Positions 34,523 through 42,706 of a stretch of 64,000 nucleotides of DNA are shown here, piece after piece. The stretch is from Hymenobacter cavernae (GTDB lineage: Bacteria > Bacteroidota > Bacteroidia > Cytophagales > Hymenobacteraceae), in contig NZ_BMHT01000006.1 in the NCBI RefSeq assembly GCF_014641455.1, positions 248,001 through 312,000 on the forward strand, written 5' to 3'. Positions within the stretch are counted from its first letter, which is position 1; every line of letters starts with the position of its first letter. Made by a program: the position numbers and the translations under genes. The notes beneath the pieces were generated by a model, which saw only the letters and a list, made by a program, of their open reading frames with translations, ran no database searches and was not told the DNA's origin.

Positions 34523-34610
34523 GCGTCAGTCATAACCAAGCCCTAGGTTCTGGCAGCAGACCTAGGTTTTGGTTTGTTCCGCAGCAAATTTTCAAGCTTT
34601 ATTCTTATAG

Positions 34611-34643
34611 CGGCTTTCCTTTCCAGCCAGGAAAGGAAAGCCG
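34611..34643. repeat. 14-bp perfect hairpin in the efflux operon
   Basis: CGGCTTTCCTTTCC (34611-34624) pairs with GGAAAGGAAAGCCG (34630-34643), between the pump and the channel gene. There is no T-run. It is followed by GGAAGGCGTCAGCCAAGC, nearly the same as 18 bases at 14757-14774 in another repeat element. Two CCTAGG sites (34542, 34561) lie just upstream. Confidence 0.65.
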
Positions 34644-34684
34644 CAGGAAGGCGTCAGCCAAGCTCCTCCCTACTTATTTTGCCA

Positions 34685-36106
34685 ATGTCCATTTTTCCTC
34701 TCCGTCTAACTTTTCTCTCGTCTCTCCTGCTCTTGTTAACGCCCTTGGCGCGGGCGCAGCAACAGAACCAGCTAGCTAGGCCGCAAAGCGTGGCCGATGC
34801 CGCCCCTTTAAGTTTGCAGGACGCTATTCGGCTCGGGCTGGAGCACAACTACGACATTCGCCTATCGCGGACCGACGAGGAAATTGCCCGTAACAACGTC
34901 ACCAGGGGCAATGCCGGGCAGCTTCCGGTGGTTGATGCGGGCCTCACTCGTACGTACAACCTGAACTACTCGCGGCAACAAGTTGGTAGCGCCAACCCGA
35001 GTGTCGTGCGGGGTGGCCAGTCAAACGCCCTGGTCGGCAATGCCGGTGTGACGTGGACGATCTTCGATGGCTTCGGCATGTTCATCGCCTACGACCGTCT
35101 GAGAGCCTTACAGCAAAGTCAGCAGCAGCTTACGCGGGCTACGGTGGAAGAAACCGTGGAAAATATCAGCAATGCTTATTATGATGTGGTGCGCCAATCG
35201 GGCAAAATCAAGTCGCTGGAAGAAGCCCTAGCTATTGGCCAGCAGCGCATCGACCTGACGCAGGCGCAGGTTGATGTCGGCGTGAGTGCAAAGGTGGAAG
35301 TGCTTACGGCCCGCGTCGATTTCAACGCCGACCGCTCCTTGCTCATCCAGCAGCAAGAGCTGTTAACCACCGCTAAGATTACGCTCAACAACCTGCTAGG
35401 TCGTACGCCCACCACCGATTTCCGCCCCAGCGACTCTATCGTGGTGGCGCGTTCACTCAGTCAAGAAGCAATTCAGCAGGATATTGCGGTGAAGAATCCG
35501 CGCTTGCAGCAGGCGCGCGTAGGGCTACAGATTGCCAATTATGACCGCCGCCTGATTCGTGCCAGCCGGTTTCCGCGACTCGACCTGAATGGCAATTACG
35601 GCCTGACGCGCAACATCAACAATAACTTTATTCTGAACTCGCGTACCAACACCGGCGACCCTATTTCGACGGTCACGACCAATACCAACCGCGTGTACGG
35701 CCCGAACTACGGCTTCACCATTGCCTTGCCCGTGTTTAATGGGTTCAATAACCGGCGCTTAGAGCAGAACGCTCGCGTAGCGGAATCGCAAAGCCAGCTA
35801 GCTTTAGAACAAACTAATCTGAGCCTTTCTACCGAGGCGGCGCAGGCGTTTGCCCAATACCAAAATCGATTACAACTACTTCAGCTAGAAGAAGATAATA
35901 TTACCCTAGCTCGTCAGAACGTGGCCATTGCGCTGGAACGCTACCGCTTAGGTTTGCTCACGCCCATCGTGTTGCGGGAGGCACAGCTCAGCCAGATTGC
36001 CGCGGCTACGCGCTTGCTGGATATTCGCTTCCAGGCCAAGCAGGCAGAGCTAGCTTTGCGTCGCCTTAGCGGCAGCCTGGTGCAGGAAACAGCCGCTCAG
36101 CCGTAA
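34685..36106 (+). CDS. TolC-family outer-membrane efflux channel
   Basis: A 473-aa outer-membrane factor with a signal peptide (MSIFPLRLTFLSSLLLLLTPLARAQ). Two OEP repeats are present: the first starts at LSLQDAIRLGLEHNYDIRLSRTDEEIARNNV and the second at AIQQDIAVKNPRLQQARVGLQIA. The C-terminal VALERYRLGLLTPIVLREAQLSQIAAATRLLDIRFQAKQAELALRRLSG is characteristic. It completes the RND tripartite pump. The ATG at 34685 begins the signal peptide. Confidence 0.92.
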   Translation: MSIFPLRLTFLSSLLLLLTPLARAQQQNQLARPQSVADAAPLSLQDAIRLGLEHNYDIRLSRTDEEIARNNVTRGNAGQLPVVDAGLTRTYNLNYSRQQVGSANPSVVRGGQSNALVGNAGVTWTIFDGFGMFIAYDRLRALQQSQQQLTRATVEETVENISNAYYDVVRQSGKIKSLEEALAIGQQRIDLTQAQVDVGVSAKVEVLTARVDFNADRSLLIQQQELLTTAKITLNNLLGRTPTTDFRPSDSIVVARSLSQEAIQQDIAVKNPRLQQARVGLQIANYDRRLIRASRFPRLDLNGNYGLTRNINNNFILNSRTNTGDPISTVTTNTNRVYGPNYGFTIALPVFNGFNNRRLEQNARVAESQSQLALEQTNLSLSTEAAQAFAQYQNRLQLLQLEEDNITLARQNVAIALERYRLGLLTPIVLREAQLSQIAAATRLLDIRFQAKQAELALRRLSGSLVQETAAQP

Positions 36107-36119
36107 GAAGGATCGAGCT

Positions 36120-36193
36120 TTGAATGTTGAGTTAAGAACGTGTATACACGAAGACTGGCAGACCAGAATTTATTATTCAAAACTCAACAATTC
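36120..36193. repeat. TTGAATG/TTGAGTT-type inverted repeat
   Basis: TTGAATGTTGAGTT (36120-36133) faces TTCAAAACTCAACAATTC (36176-36193) between the convergent tolC-like and phospholipase genes. The same heptamer text recurs at 39640-39763 and as a single arm at 43662-43685. Confidence 0.6.
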
Positions 36194-36194
36194 T

Positions 36195-37466
36195 CTAACC
36201 TTTCGGCATTTTCAATGCTCGTAGTTCCTTCAAAGCTTCCTGCGTCTGCCGAATCGTGTCGGCTTCTTTCTCGTCTTCCGCTACCGGCGGCTTGGGCTTA
36301 GCGTCGTAAAATGTTAGAATATTTTGGCGCAGCTCGGGCTGCATATTCTCAAACTTCCGGTCGGCCAGCTTGCGCAACAGCTCGCCGTAGGTCTGGTCGG
36401 CCAGCGGGTACTCCCCTACTTTCGTTGCGTGGCCCGTGTCGAAATCGGTGTTGGGCAACCTAGGTCCCGTTGCCAGCGTGTCGGTCGGCTCGTGCTCCAA
36501 CAGCGTGCAATACGAGGTCATCACCTTCTGAAAGCTTTGTCGGAAGAAGCGTTGCGCCTCGGGCGTCGGCAGCTTGAAGGCAAATGGCTGTAATGGCCCT
36601 ATTTTCGGTAGCACTTTCACCAGCTTCGACAACAAGCGGGCGCCAAAGCCCGGCCGCTCGTAGTCGGCGCCAAACTCACGCTGAAAAGCGCGCTTATTCT
36701 GGCGGTACATATAGTCGCGGCGGCGTGCTCGTGGGCTGAGCCGCCGAATTTCTTTGCGCTGCGAGTGCCAAGCCGCCCGCGCTGCTGTCGGAATCAGCTC
36801 CTTCACCGACAGCCGGTAGCTGCTAATACTCAGGTCGACGTTGGCGATAACCTTACCGAGCGGCAGGCCATACGTTTTCTCAAATCCGCGCTCCAGCACC
36901 GGCTTACTCACCTTGAAGCCCACGGCGTTGTGGTAGCTCTCGGTGCGGTAGCGGCCAGCGGCCACCTGTACCACATCAAAGGCAAACTCCAGCTGGGTGT
37001 GCTGCTTAGGCGCCTCTTCGTAGGTGATGGACTTGCCATATTTCACGGCCAATTCCGGGTACACGGAAGCCATAGCTAGGTTGGTGCCTTCGGGGTGCCC
37101 GCTGATATCGGCGGCGTAGTGAGCCAGGGCACCTAAGGCAAACGCATATTCCTCCCGATTGCGCGCTTCGTCGAGCAGGTTGCGGACAAAATCCCCGCTT
37201 CGTACGTAGTGCGTCAGGTCGGTAAACAGCTTGGACCCAAATGGATAAAAGCCCATATCCTGAATAATGGCGCCTCCATAAGCATAAGCTTTGGCATCGA
37301 GCAGCTGCTCGGGAGTAGCATGGGGGTAATGCCGTTCCAGTAGCGGCAGAATGCATTTATCCCAGCAGGAATCAACATTCGCTTGGTGCGTGAGCACGGA
37401 ATAGGCAGACGCCGACCCTGGCACAAATACCAACCAAGCTAAGACCCAAAACAGCCGTTTTAACAT
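36195..37466 (-). CDS. Exported zinc-dependent phospholipase C family protein
   Basis: A 423-aa protein with a signal peptide (MLKRLFWVLAWLVFVPGSASA) directly followed by YSVLTHQ. Likely metal-binding residues lie in AYAYGGAIIQDMGFYPFG, LFTDLTHYVRSGDFV, ALGALAHYAADISGHPEG and the surrounding His/Asp. This matches the PF00882 type more closely than the S1/P1 type at 11525. The C-terminal half (about residues 240-423) is an Arg-rich extension of unknown role. It is monocistronic, in a unit separate from the tRNAs. Confidence 0.8.
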   Translation of the reverse strand: MLKRLFWVLAWLVFVPGSASAYSVLTHQANVDSCWDKCILPLLERHYPHATPEQLLDAKAYAYGGAIIQDMGFYPFGSKLFTDLTHYVRSGDFVRNLLDEARNREEYAFALGALAHYAADISGHPEGTNLAMASVYPELAVKYGKSITYEEAPKQHTQLEFAFDVVQVAAGRYRTESYHNAVGFKVSKPVLERGFEKTYGLPLGKVIANVDLSISSYRLSVKELIPTAARAAWHSQRKEIRRLSPRARRRDYMYRQNKRAFQREFGADYERPGFGARLLSKLVKVLPKIGPLQPFAFKLPTPEAQRFFRQSFQKVMTSYCTLLEHEPTDTLATGPRLPNTDFDTGHATKVGEYPLADQTYGELLRKLADRKFENMQPELRQNILTFYDAKPKPPVAEDEKEADTIRQTQEALKELRALKMPKG

Positions 37467-37648
37467 GAAATGACAGGGCAGAACGCGTATGTAACAAGCT
37501 TCAATACCTAAGTCTTGAGCCTAGGATCAACGCTTGCTGTTCTTCCTTATATAGGAAAATCACTAGCTGTACGCGAAAGCAAATCCAGAGTTGTAGGCTC
37601 AACCGTTGCGTGAGTTTCAGCATCTGAAAGCTAGGTAGCCCTAAAAAG

Positions 37649-37685
37649 CAAAGGCCCCGTTTCCAAGCTGGAAACGGGGCTTTTT
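37649..37685 (-). terminator. Hairpin terminator downstream of tRNA-Ser(UGA)
   Basis: GCCCCGTTTCC pairs with GGAAACGGGGC around a 5-base loop. On the minus strand it directly follows the 3' end of the tRNA gene. Confidence 0.8.
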
Positions 37686-37686
37686 G

Positions 37687-37771
37687 CAGAGGAGGAGGGA
37701 TTCGAACCCCCGGAGGTTTAACCCTCAACGGTTTTCAAGACCGCCGCAATCGACCACTCTGCCACTCCTCT
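37687..37771 (-). tRNA. tRNA-Ser (anticodon UGA)
   Basis: An 85-base gene. Acceptor arm AGAGGAG/CTCCTCT, discriminator G, D-arm GTGGCAGAGTGG, anticodon loop CTTGAAA with UGA, a long variable arm (GTTGAGGGTTAAACCTCC) typical of class II tRNAs, and T-arm GGTTCGAATCC. CCA is not encoded. It reads UCA-type Ser codons. Confidence 0.95.
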
Positions 37772-37780
37772 ATGAGGTGA

Positions 37781-37839
37781 GTTGGTGAGTTTGCGAAATG
37801 GCGAGTGTCGCTGAACGACAAACTCACTAGTTCACCAAC
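37781..37839. repeat. GTTGGTGAGTTT inverted repeat between two tRNAs
   Basis: GTTGGTGAGTTT (37781-37792) faces AAACTCACTAGTTCACCAAC (37820-37839). It belongs to the same GGTGAG-rich text family as the perfect element at 41753-41809. Confidence 0.55.
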
Positions 37840-37856
37840 TCCTTATTTCACCGTCG

Positions 37857-37943
37857 CAGAGAGGGGGGGATTCGAACCCCCGATACCGTTGCCGGTATAA
37901 CGGATTTCGAATCCGTCGCATTCGACCACTCTGCCACCTCTCT
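37857..37943 (-). tRNA. tRNA-Ser (anticodon CGA)
   Basis: An 87-base gene. Acceptor arm AGAGAGG/CCTCTCT-type, discriminator G, D-arm GTGGCAGAGTGG, anticodon loop TTCGAAA with CGA, a long variable arm (TATACCGGCAACGGTATC), and T-arm GGTTCGAATCC. It reads UCG and is upstream of tRNA-Ser(UGA) on the same strand. Confidence 0.95.
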
Positions 37944-38054
37944 AAAGCCCCAAATTGAGTGCGTTTGGGGACGGCAAAAGTAAGAGCCAATGGATAATTA
38001 ACAAGAAGAAAGACGCATTTTTTCTTCCAAAAACTTTCGGTCTGCACTCCTACC

Positions 38055-39032
38055 CTAGCCTTGGCTTACTGCTACTGCCTTATTATCAGTCATAACCGTC
38101 TTGAGACGACCGGTAACGGCATCGATGCTTACGTTCACCTCAAAACCTAGGATCAGGGTCATGCACACGAAATCCAGCCACACCATAAAGCCCACCAGCG
38201 TACCGATGGAGCCATAAAAGTGGTTGTAGCTGTCAAATATCTTGACGTAGAGGATAAAGAAAAACGACACCACGAAGATGAGCAGCGTAGCGATGATGGC
38301 CCCTACTGAGATGAACGGCCACTTGTTGTGCACCGGCGGCACGTAGTAGTATACCAGGCAGGTAGTGAGCAAAAACAGCCCCACCAACGAACCATACTTA
38401 ATCAGAGTGATGAGCTGTGAGGTAAACTGCTCGGGCACTATCTCACTGAACACCAAGGCATCGATGATGTAAGTACCAAAGAAGATGCCGGCTACTGCTA
38501 CCAACAGTACAGACGACAATACAATGGTAAGCAGCGTGGCAATGACGCGTTTACGTAGATAAGTACGCCGCTTGAACGAAGGGTATTTCTTTTCAAAGGC
38601 ATCAAGCAGGGCCATAATGCCATTGGAACTCAGCACCAACGCCGCCAGGAAACCAAACGACAGCAAACCGCCGTGCGGGATGTTCACAATATCCTCAATG
38701 GTGGTGGCGGTAGCAGCGTACATCTCCCGCGGCATCAGGTCGCCGAGGAACTGCAGGATGTCCACATTCAGATTCGGAATGGGGATGTACGGAATGAGTG
38801 TGAACAAGAAGATAATCGTGGGAAACAGCGCTACCGTGAAGTTGAAGGCCATGTAGCTGGCTCGCTTCGTGACGCTATCCAGCTTTATCTCCTGAATCAT
38901 CCGGTCGACTACATCGTACACGGAAGCCCGGCCGCGACCGAAACGCAAGCGCTTGAGCCACACAATAAACTTGCGATAAGAACGGCGGCGACGCACGTCG
39001 GGCAGGTGGTAACGACGAACGGGCAAACGCAT
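38055..39032 (-). CDS. YihY/BrkB family inner-membrane protein
   Basis: A 325-aa protein with a basic N-terminus and six membrane segments. KLDSVTKRASYMAFNFTVALFPTIIFLFTLIPYIP matches the conserved first segment of the YihY/BrkB family. The later PFISVGAIIATLLIFVVSFFFILYVKIFDSYNHFYGSIGTLVGFMVWLDFVCMTLILGFEVNV block is the family C-terminal signature. Once named ribonuclease BN, the family has no proven nuclease role; transport is suspected. The ATG at 39032 is preferred over a TTG two codons earlier. Confidence 0.88.
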   Translation of the reverse strand: MRLPVRRYHLPDVRRRRSYRKFIVWLKRLRFGRGRASVYDVVDRMIQEIKLDSVTKRASYMAFNFTVALFPTIIFLFTLIPYIPIPNLNVDILQFLGDLMPREMYAATATTIEDIVNIPHGGLLSFGFLAALVLSSNGIMALLDAFEKKYPSFKRRTYLRKRVIATLLTIVLSSVLLVAVAGIFFGTYIIDALVFSEIVPEQFTSQLITLIKYGSLVGLFLLTTCLVYYYVPPVHNKWPFISVGAIIATLLIFVVSFFFILYVKIFDSYNHFYGSIGTLVGFMVWLDFVCMTLILGFEVNVSIDAVTGRLKTVMTDNKAVAVSQG

Positions 39033-39040
39033 TTTCAACT

Positions 39041-39147
39041 AACAGTTAACAGTTATCGATGAACAGGCAGGCCACTGCTGCGCTTCTTATCTTTCTGACA
39101 ACTGCTCTTTGGCAATTGTTCACTGTTCATTACTCATTGTTCGTTGT
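39041..39147. repeat. Degenerate inverted repeat (AACAGT/GTTCACTGTTCATT)
   Basis: AACAGTTAACAGTTATCGAT (39041-39060) faces AATTGTTCACTGTTCATTA (39114-39132) and following text. The right arm continues into the 3' end of the thioesterase gene. Confidence 0.4.
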
Positions 39148-39637
39148 CCTTCAGAAACGCGGCGGGTGCAGGCGCATCGGCGGGTAGCCTGCTGGCGGGT
39201 GGCGTGGTTGGCCCGGCGGTTTCCTCGTCCGTGAAGAAGGGTGCTAGCTTAGCCTGAATATCAGCCGGCACTGGCACCGGCCGGCCGTTGGCGGTACTCA
39301 CGAACACCATCAGCGTGTGGCCTTCGGTGAGCAGCTGGTTGGCTTCGTTGTAGATTTCGTACTCAAACAACACCCGCGAACCTTCGCCCGGCTGACGCAG
39401 CAGCAAACGCACGGTCAGCAAATCGTCGTAGCGGGCGGGGCGGCGGAAGCGCGTGCGCAACTCCCCTACCGGCATACCCACGCCATCGGCTTCCAGGTCT
39501 TTGTAGCGAATACCTAGCTGCCGAAAGGCTTCCGTGCGGGCCACCTCAAAGTACGCAGCGTAGTTGCCGTGGTACACGTAGCCCATTTGGTCGGTTTCGG
39601 CGTAGCGGACGCGAATGTGGGTGTCGTAGGAGTACAT
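39134..39637 (-). CDS. Acyl-CoA thioesterase (4HBT/YbgC-like hotdog fold)
   Basis: A 167-aa protein with the 4HBT signature RVRYAETDQMGYVYHGNYAAYFEVARTEAFR; the Asp of AETDQMG is the likely catalytic residue. It hydrolyses acyl-CoA thioesters; chain-length preference is not predictable. The last about 35 residues are a Pro/Ala-rich tail with no conservation expected, partly encoded by repeat DNA. Confidence 0.88.
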   Translation of the reverse strand: MYSYDTHIRVRYAETDQMGYVYHGNYAAYFEVARTEAFRQLGIRYKDLEADGVGMPVGELRTRFRRPARYDDLLTVRLLLRQPGEGSRVLFEYEIYNEANQLLTEGHTLMVFVSTANGRPVPVPADIQAKLAPFFTDEETAGPTTPPASRLPADAPAPAAFLKDNEQ

Positions 39638-39639
39638 TT

Positions 39640-39763
39640 TTAAAATGTTGAGTGTTGAATGTTGAATGTTGAGTTTTTAAACGAAGGTGGCTGATGCTGA
39701 ATGAGCATGTTTTACGCAAGTACATTACTCAATTCAGCACTCAACATTCAAAACTCAACCCTT
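39640..39763. repeat. Tandem-heptamer inverted repeat (TTGAATG family)
   Basis: The left arm is ATGTTGAGTGTTGAATG repeated into TTGAATGTTGAG (39643-39672). The right arm is CTCAATTCAGCACTCAACATTCAAAACTCAA (39728-39758 region), inverted. It lies between two minus-strand genes and is related to the element at 36120-36193. Confidence 0.6.
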
Positions 39764-39767
39764 CCAT

Positions 39768-40844
39768 TTACCGCATAATCCCCGTTCGGTTCAGGGCGGC
39801 TTGGTAGCGCCTAGCATTGACGAGGTGAGCGGCCTCGTTAGTCGCAAAGGCATGATAGCCGCTGAAGTCCTCTTTGGCGCAGAAATACAGGTAGTTGTGC
39901 TGCTCGGGGTCGAGCACGGCGTCGATGCTGGCGATGCTCGGCAAGTTGATGGGTCCGGGCGGCAAGCCGTTGTACATGTACGTGTTGTAGGGCGAATCCT
40001 TGGCTAGGTGCACGTTCAGTACGCGCTTGATAGTGAAGTCGTTATTGGCGTACACCACCGTTGGATCGGCCTGGAGCTTCATGCCGCGCTTGAGGCGGTT
40101 GAGGTACACGCCGGCCACGCGCGGGCGCTCATCAGCGTGCTGCTGCTGCTCGGCTTCCACGATGCTGGCCAGGGTGCTCACCTGGGCGCGCGTCAGACCT
40201 AGCTTCTCACGCTTGGCGTCGCGCTCGGGGGTCCAGAATTTCTCGTATTCCTTCTTCATGCGCTGCATGAGGTTTTCGGCCGAGGTGTTCCAGTACAGCT
40301 CGTAGGTGTTCGGGATGAACATCGTCAGGATGCTCGTGGTGTCGAAACCTAGGTTGCTGGTGTAGCTCGGGCTACTGAGCAGGCTGTCGAACTCATTCGG
40401 GCGGGCATCGATGGTGGTGCTGAGCTTCTTGGCTAGGTCGGAGCGCAGACGGATATTTTGAAACGTGAGCTTCAGCGGCGACTGAATGCCTTTGCGTAAG
40501 TCGTTGATCAGCTCGCGGTTGGTGTAGCCGTCTTTCAGCTCGTAGCGGCCGGGCTTCACGAGCTTGTCGTACTTCATCAGCCGCGCTACGAAGCGCAACG
40601 ACAGCCGATCGACAATCACGTTTGTAGCGTCGATGGAGTCCAGCACGGCTTTGGCCGTTTCGCCCCGCCGCACCAGCACGAAGGTCGGCTGGCCTTTCGT
40701 CTCAACGTTGGGCGTGTAGAAAACCTGGTAGAAATAGTAGGAGAACGTGACGAGAAACAAGCCAATGATGCCCGTTACGTACGCGTAGATTCGGCGGCGG
40801 CGAAGGGCTTTGGCTTTGTAGTCGATGCGAGGCGGTTGAGCCAT
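39768..40844 (-). CDS. mltG: Endolytic murein transglycosylase
   Basis: A 358-aa inner-membrane enzyme that cleaves nascent peptidoglycan glycan strands. One membrane segment (about residues 20-42) is followed by a LysM-like region and the YceG catalytic domain. The catalytic Glu is in ASIVEAEQQQ, and RPRVAGVYLNRLKRGMKLQADPTVVYA, SPYNTYMYNGLPPGPINLPS and YFCAKEDFSGYHAFA are conserved blocks. The ATG at 40844 is used. Confidence 0.93.
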   Translation of the reverse strand: MAQPPRIDYKAKALRRRRIYAYVTGIIGLFLVTFSYYFYQVFYTPNVETKGQPTFVLVRRGETAKAVLDSIDATNVIVDRLSLRFVARLMKYDKLVKPGRYELKDGYTNRELINDLRKGIQSPLKLTFQNIRLRSDLAKKLSTTIDARPNEFDSLLSSPSYTSNLGFDTTSILTMFIPNTYELYWNTSAENLMQRMKKEYEKFWTPERDAKREKLGLTRAQVSTLASIVEAEQQQHADERPRVAGVYLNRLKRGMKLQADPTVVYANNDFTIKRVLNVHLAKDSPYNTYMYNGLPPGPINLPSIASIDAVLDPEQHNYLYFCAKEDFSGYHAFATNEAAHLVNARRYQAALNRTGIMR

Positions 40845-41124
40845 TTCGGAAAGAAAGCGGTGAAAACGGAAGGTGGGCAACCAACAATACTTTTTGCCGC
40901 TTCAAAAGTACAGCAATCTGCGTCGGTTTTGCGGTTGGGCTGTATCTGGCCCGGCACGCACGCCTATAACCTAGGTTGGTTTCCAGCCATAAATCGGCGC
41001 CAACCGTAACCTAAGAAGCCCAACGTGCGAATGAATACTCTTTATTTTAGGTGCTGGCCTCGTACTTTTCCGCGGGCACACAGCTTCTGAGCCTTTCCCT
41101 TTCACTCTTTATTTACCTCTTCCT

Positions 41125-41754
41125 ATGGCCGCTACACTGCTTCGCATTCATCCCGATAATCCGCCCCTAAACCGATTGTTGCAGGCCGTGGAAGTGCTGC
41201 GCAACGGAGGCGTTATTATTTATCCAACCGATACGATCTACGGGTTGGGCTGCGATGTTTTCAATGCTAAAGCGGTGGAAAAGCTGTGCCGCATCAAAGG
41301 GATTCATCCTGACAAAGCGAATCTTTCCTTTATCTGCTCCGACTTGGCCAATATCACCGACTATGCCCACGGCATCACAACGCCCGTGTACAAAGTGCTC
41401 AAGAAAGCCTTGCCGGGACCGTTCACGTTCATCTTCGAAGCTAGCCCCAAAGCCCCACGCTACGGCGGCGTGAAGCGCAAGACGGTCGGTATTCGCGTGC
41501 CCGACCACAACATCTGCCTGGGTTTGGTGCGGGAGCTAGGTAACCCCATCGTCACCACCTCCATCCACGACGACGACGAGCTGCTGGAGTACACCACCGA
41601 CCCCGACCTGATCTTCGAGAAATACCGCTCCTTGGTTGACTTGGTTATCGACGGCGGCTACGGCAACAACATCGCCAGCACCGTAGTCAACTGCACCAAC
41701 GAAGATTTCGACATCGTCCGCCAAGGCGCCGGCGACATCGAGCAGTATCTGTGA
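41125..41754 (+). CDS. L-threonylcarbamoyladenylate synthase (Sua5/YciO/YrdC family)
   Basis: A 209-aa YrdC-domain protein: GGVIIYPTDTIYGLGCDVFN, IKGIHPDKANLSFICSDLANI, LKKALPGPFTFIFEAS, KTVGIRVPDHNI and GNPIVTTSIH. The family makes threonylcarbamoyl-AMP for the t6A modification at position 37 of ANN-decoding tRNAs. The shortness and NLSFICSD (in place of RPL-type) point to the YciO branch, whose role is less sure. The TGA stop overlaps an inverted repeat. Confidence 0.85.
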   Translation: MAATLLRIHPDNPPLNRLLQAVEVLRNGGVIIYPTDTIYGLGCDVFNAKAVEKLCRIKGIHPDKANLSFICSDLANITDYAHGITTPVYKVLKKALPGPFTFIFEASPKAPRYGGVKRKTVGIRVPDHNICLGLVRELGNPIVTTSIHDDDELLEYTTDPDLIFEKYRSLVDLVIDGGYGNNIASTVVNCTNEDFDIVRQGAGDIEQYL

Positions 41755-41809
41755 AATGGTGAGGTGGTGAGATTGTGAGTAAAAAAGCAAATCACCACCT
41801 CACCATTTC
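41753..41809. repeat. Perfect 18-bp inverted repeat (GGTGAGGTGGTGA family)
   Basis: GAAATGGTGAGGTGGTGA (41753-41770) pairs perfectly with TCACCACCTCACCATTTC (41792-41809). The left arm overlaps the stop of the YrdC gene. Further GGTGAG text continues to the stop of the convergent acyltransferase gene at 41816. Confidence 0.75.
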
Positions 41810-41815
41810 ACCACC

Positions 41816-42706
41816 TCACCGCTTGTGTTTCCAGCGGCGGTGCGACCATAAGTATTCGGCCGGTGCGGCTTGAATATCACGCTCTAGCTGGCGGGCAAAG
41901 GCTTCGGTGATAAAGTGCTCATCAGCTCCGATTGGCGATACACCATCGTACAATTCAGTCAGGATAATATCGTAATAGCCGCGCCGCACCCGCCGAATTC
42001 CTACGTAAAGTACCGGGCACTGGAAGCGGGCCGCAAGCCGATCAGCGCCGGTGTAGAAGCCAGTGTCCTGGTGCAGGAAGTCGGTCCAGTAGGGTTGATC
42101 CTCGGGGCCCGCGGCTTGGTCTGTGAGCAAAGCTAAGGTGCGGGTTTGGCCGCGCTGCCGGATCATGTCGCGCAGCGTATCGCGCATCGGTACCAGCTCC
42201 GCTCCTAGCCGCGTGCGCAGCCGCCGCATGAAGTACTCAAAGAACTTATTGCTAAGCGGCTTGTAAACCCCGTGCGACTTGCCCGGAAAATATGTGGCGG
42301 CCGACGACAAAATCCACTCCCAGTTACCGGCGTGCGACCCTAACGAAAGCACCGTGCGGCCCTGTTGAAATGCATTTTCCATCACTTCCGGGTTCTGAAA
42401 CCTAGCTCGGCGCCGCAGTTCTTCGGCCGAAATCGTCTGTAGCTTCAGGATTTCGACAACTACTTGGGAAAAGTGCCGGTAGAAATCTTTCCCCAAACGC
42501 TCGACTTCCGCCGCCGATTTTTTCGGAAAGGCCTTACCTAGGTTTTCGGTTATGACTTTCCAGCGGTAGCGCAGGCCGTATGCCAGCAACAGGTAAATGC
42601 CGTCGGCTATGACGTAGAGCACGGCCAAAGGCAGGCTGGCCAAGCCCATCAGCAGCCACGAAAGCGGTCGGTAATACCACGGGAAAGAAGCAGATACGTT
42701 ACTCAT
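41816..42706 (-). CDS. Lysophospholipid/lipid A acyltransferase family protein (LpxL/HtrB-like)
   Basis: A 296-aa membrane-anchored acyltransferase with an N-terminal hydrophobic segment (about residues 15-42). The H-x(4)-[DE] catalytic motif is SHAGNWEW, followed by GVYKPLSNKFFEYFMRRLRTRLGAELVP and LTDQAAGPEDQPYWTDFLHQDTGF (substrate side), and the C-terminal PAEYLWSHRRWK is diagnostic of the LpxL/HtrB group. It likely adds a secondary acyl chain to lipid A or a related Bacteroidota lipid. It overlaps its upstream partner by 4 bases (ATGA), indicating translational coupling. Confidence 0.9.
   Translation of the reverse strand: MSNVSASFPWYYRPLSWLLMGLASLPLAVLYVIADGIYLLLAYGLRYRWKVITENLGKAFPKKSAAEVERLGKDFYRHFSQVVVEILKLQTISAEELRRRARFQNPEVMENAFQQGRTVLSLGSHAGNWEWILSSAATYFPGKSHGVYKPLSNKFFEYFMRRLRTRLGAELVPMRDTLRDMIRQRGQTRTLALLTDQAAGPEDQPYWTDFLHQDTGFYTGADRLAARFQCPVLYVGIRRVRRGYYDIILTELYDGVSPIGADEHFITEAFARQLERDIQAAPAEYLWSHRRWKHKR

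Noticed and set aside
37501..38047. Open frames running through the two tRNA-Ser genes on the minus strand
   Set aside because: The translations contain the PGVRIPPPL and GFESPPL-type text that any tRNA gene gives when translated. The tRNA calls explain the sequence.
36120..41809. Possible CRISPR array from the recurring short repeats
   Set aside because: Repeats are inverted pairs and low-complexity words without regular spacers, and no cas gene is present.
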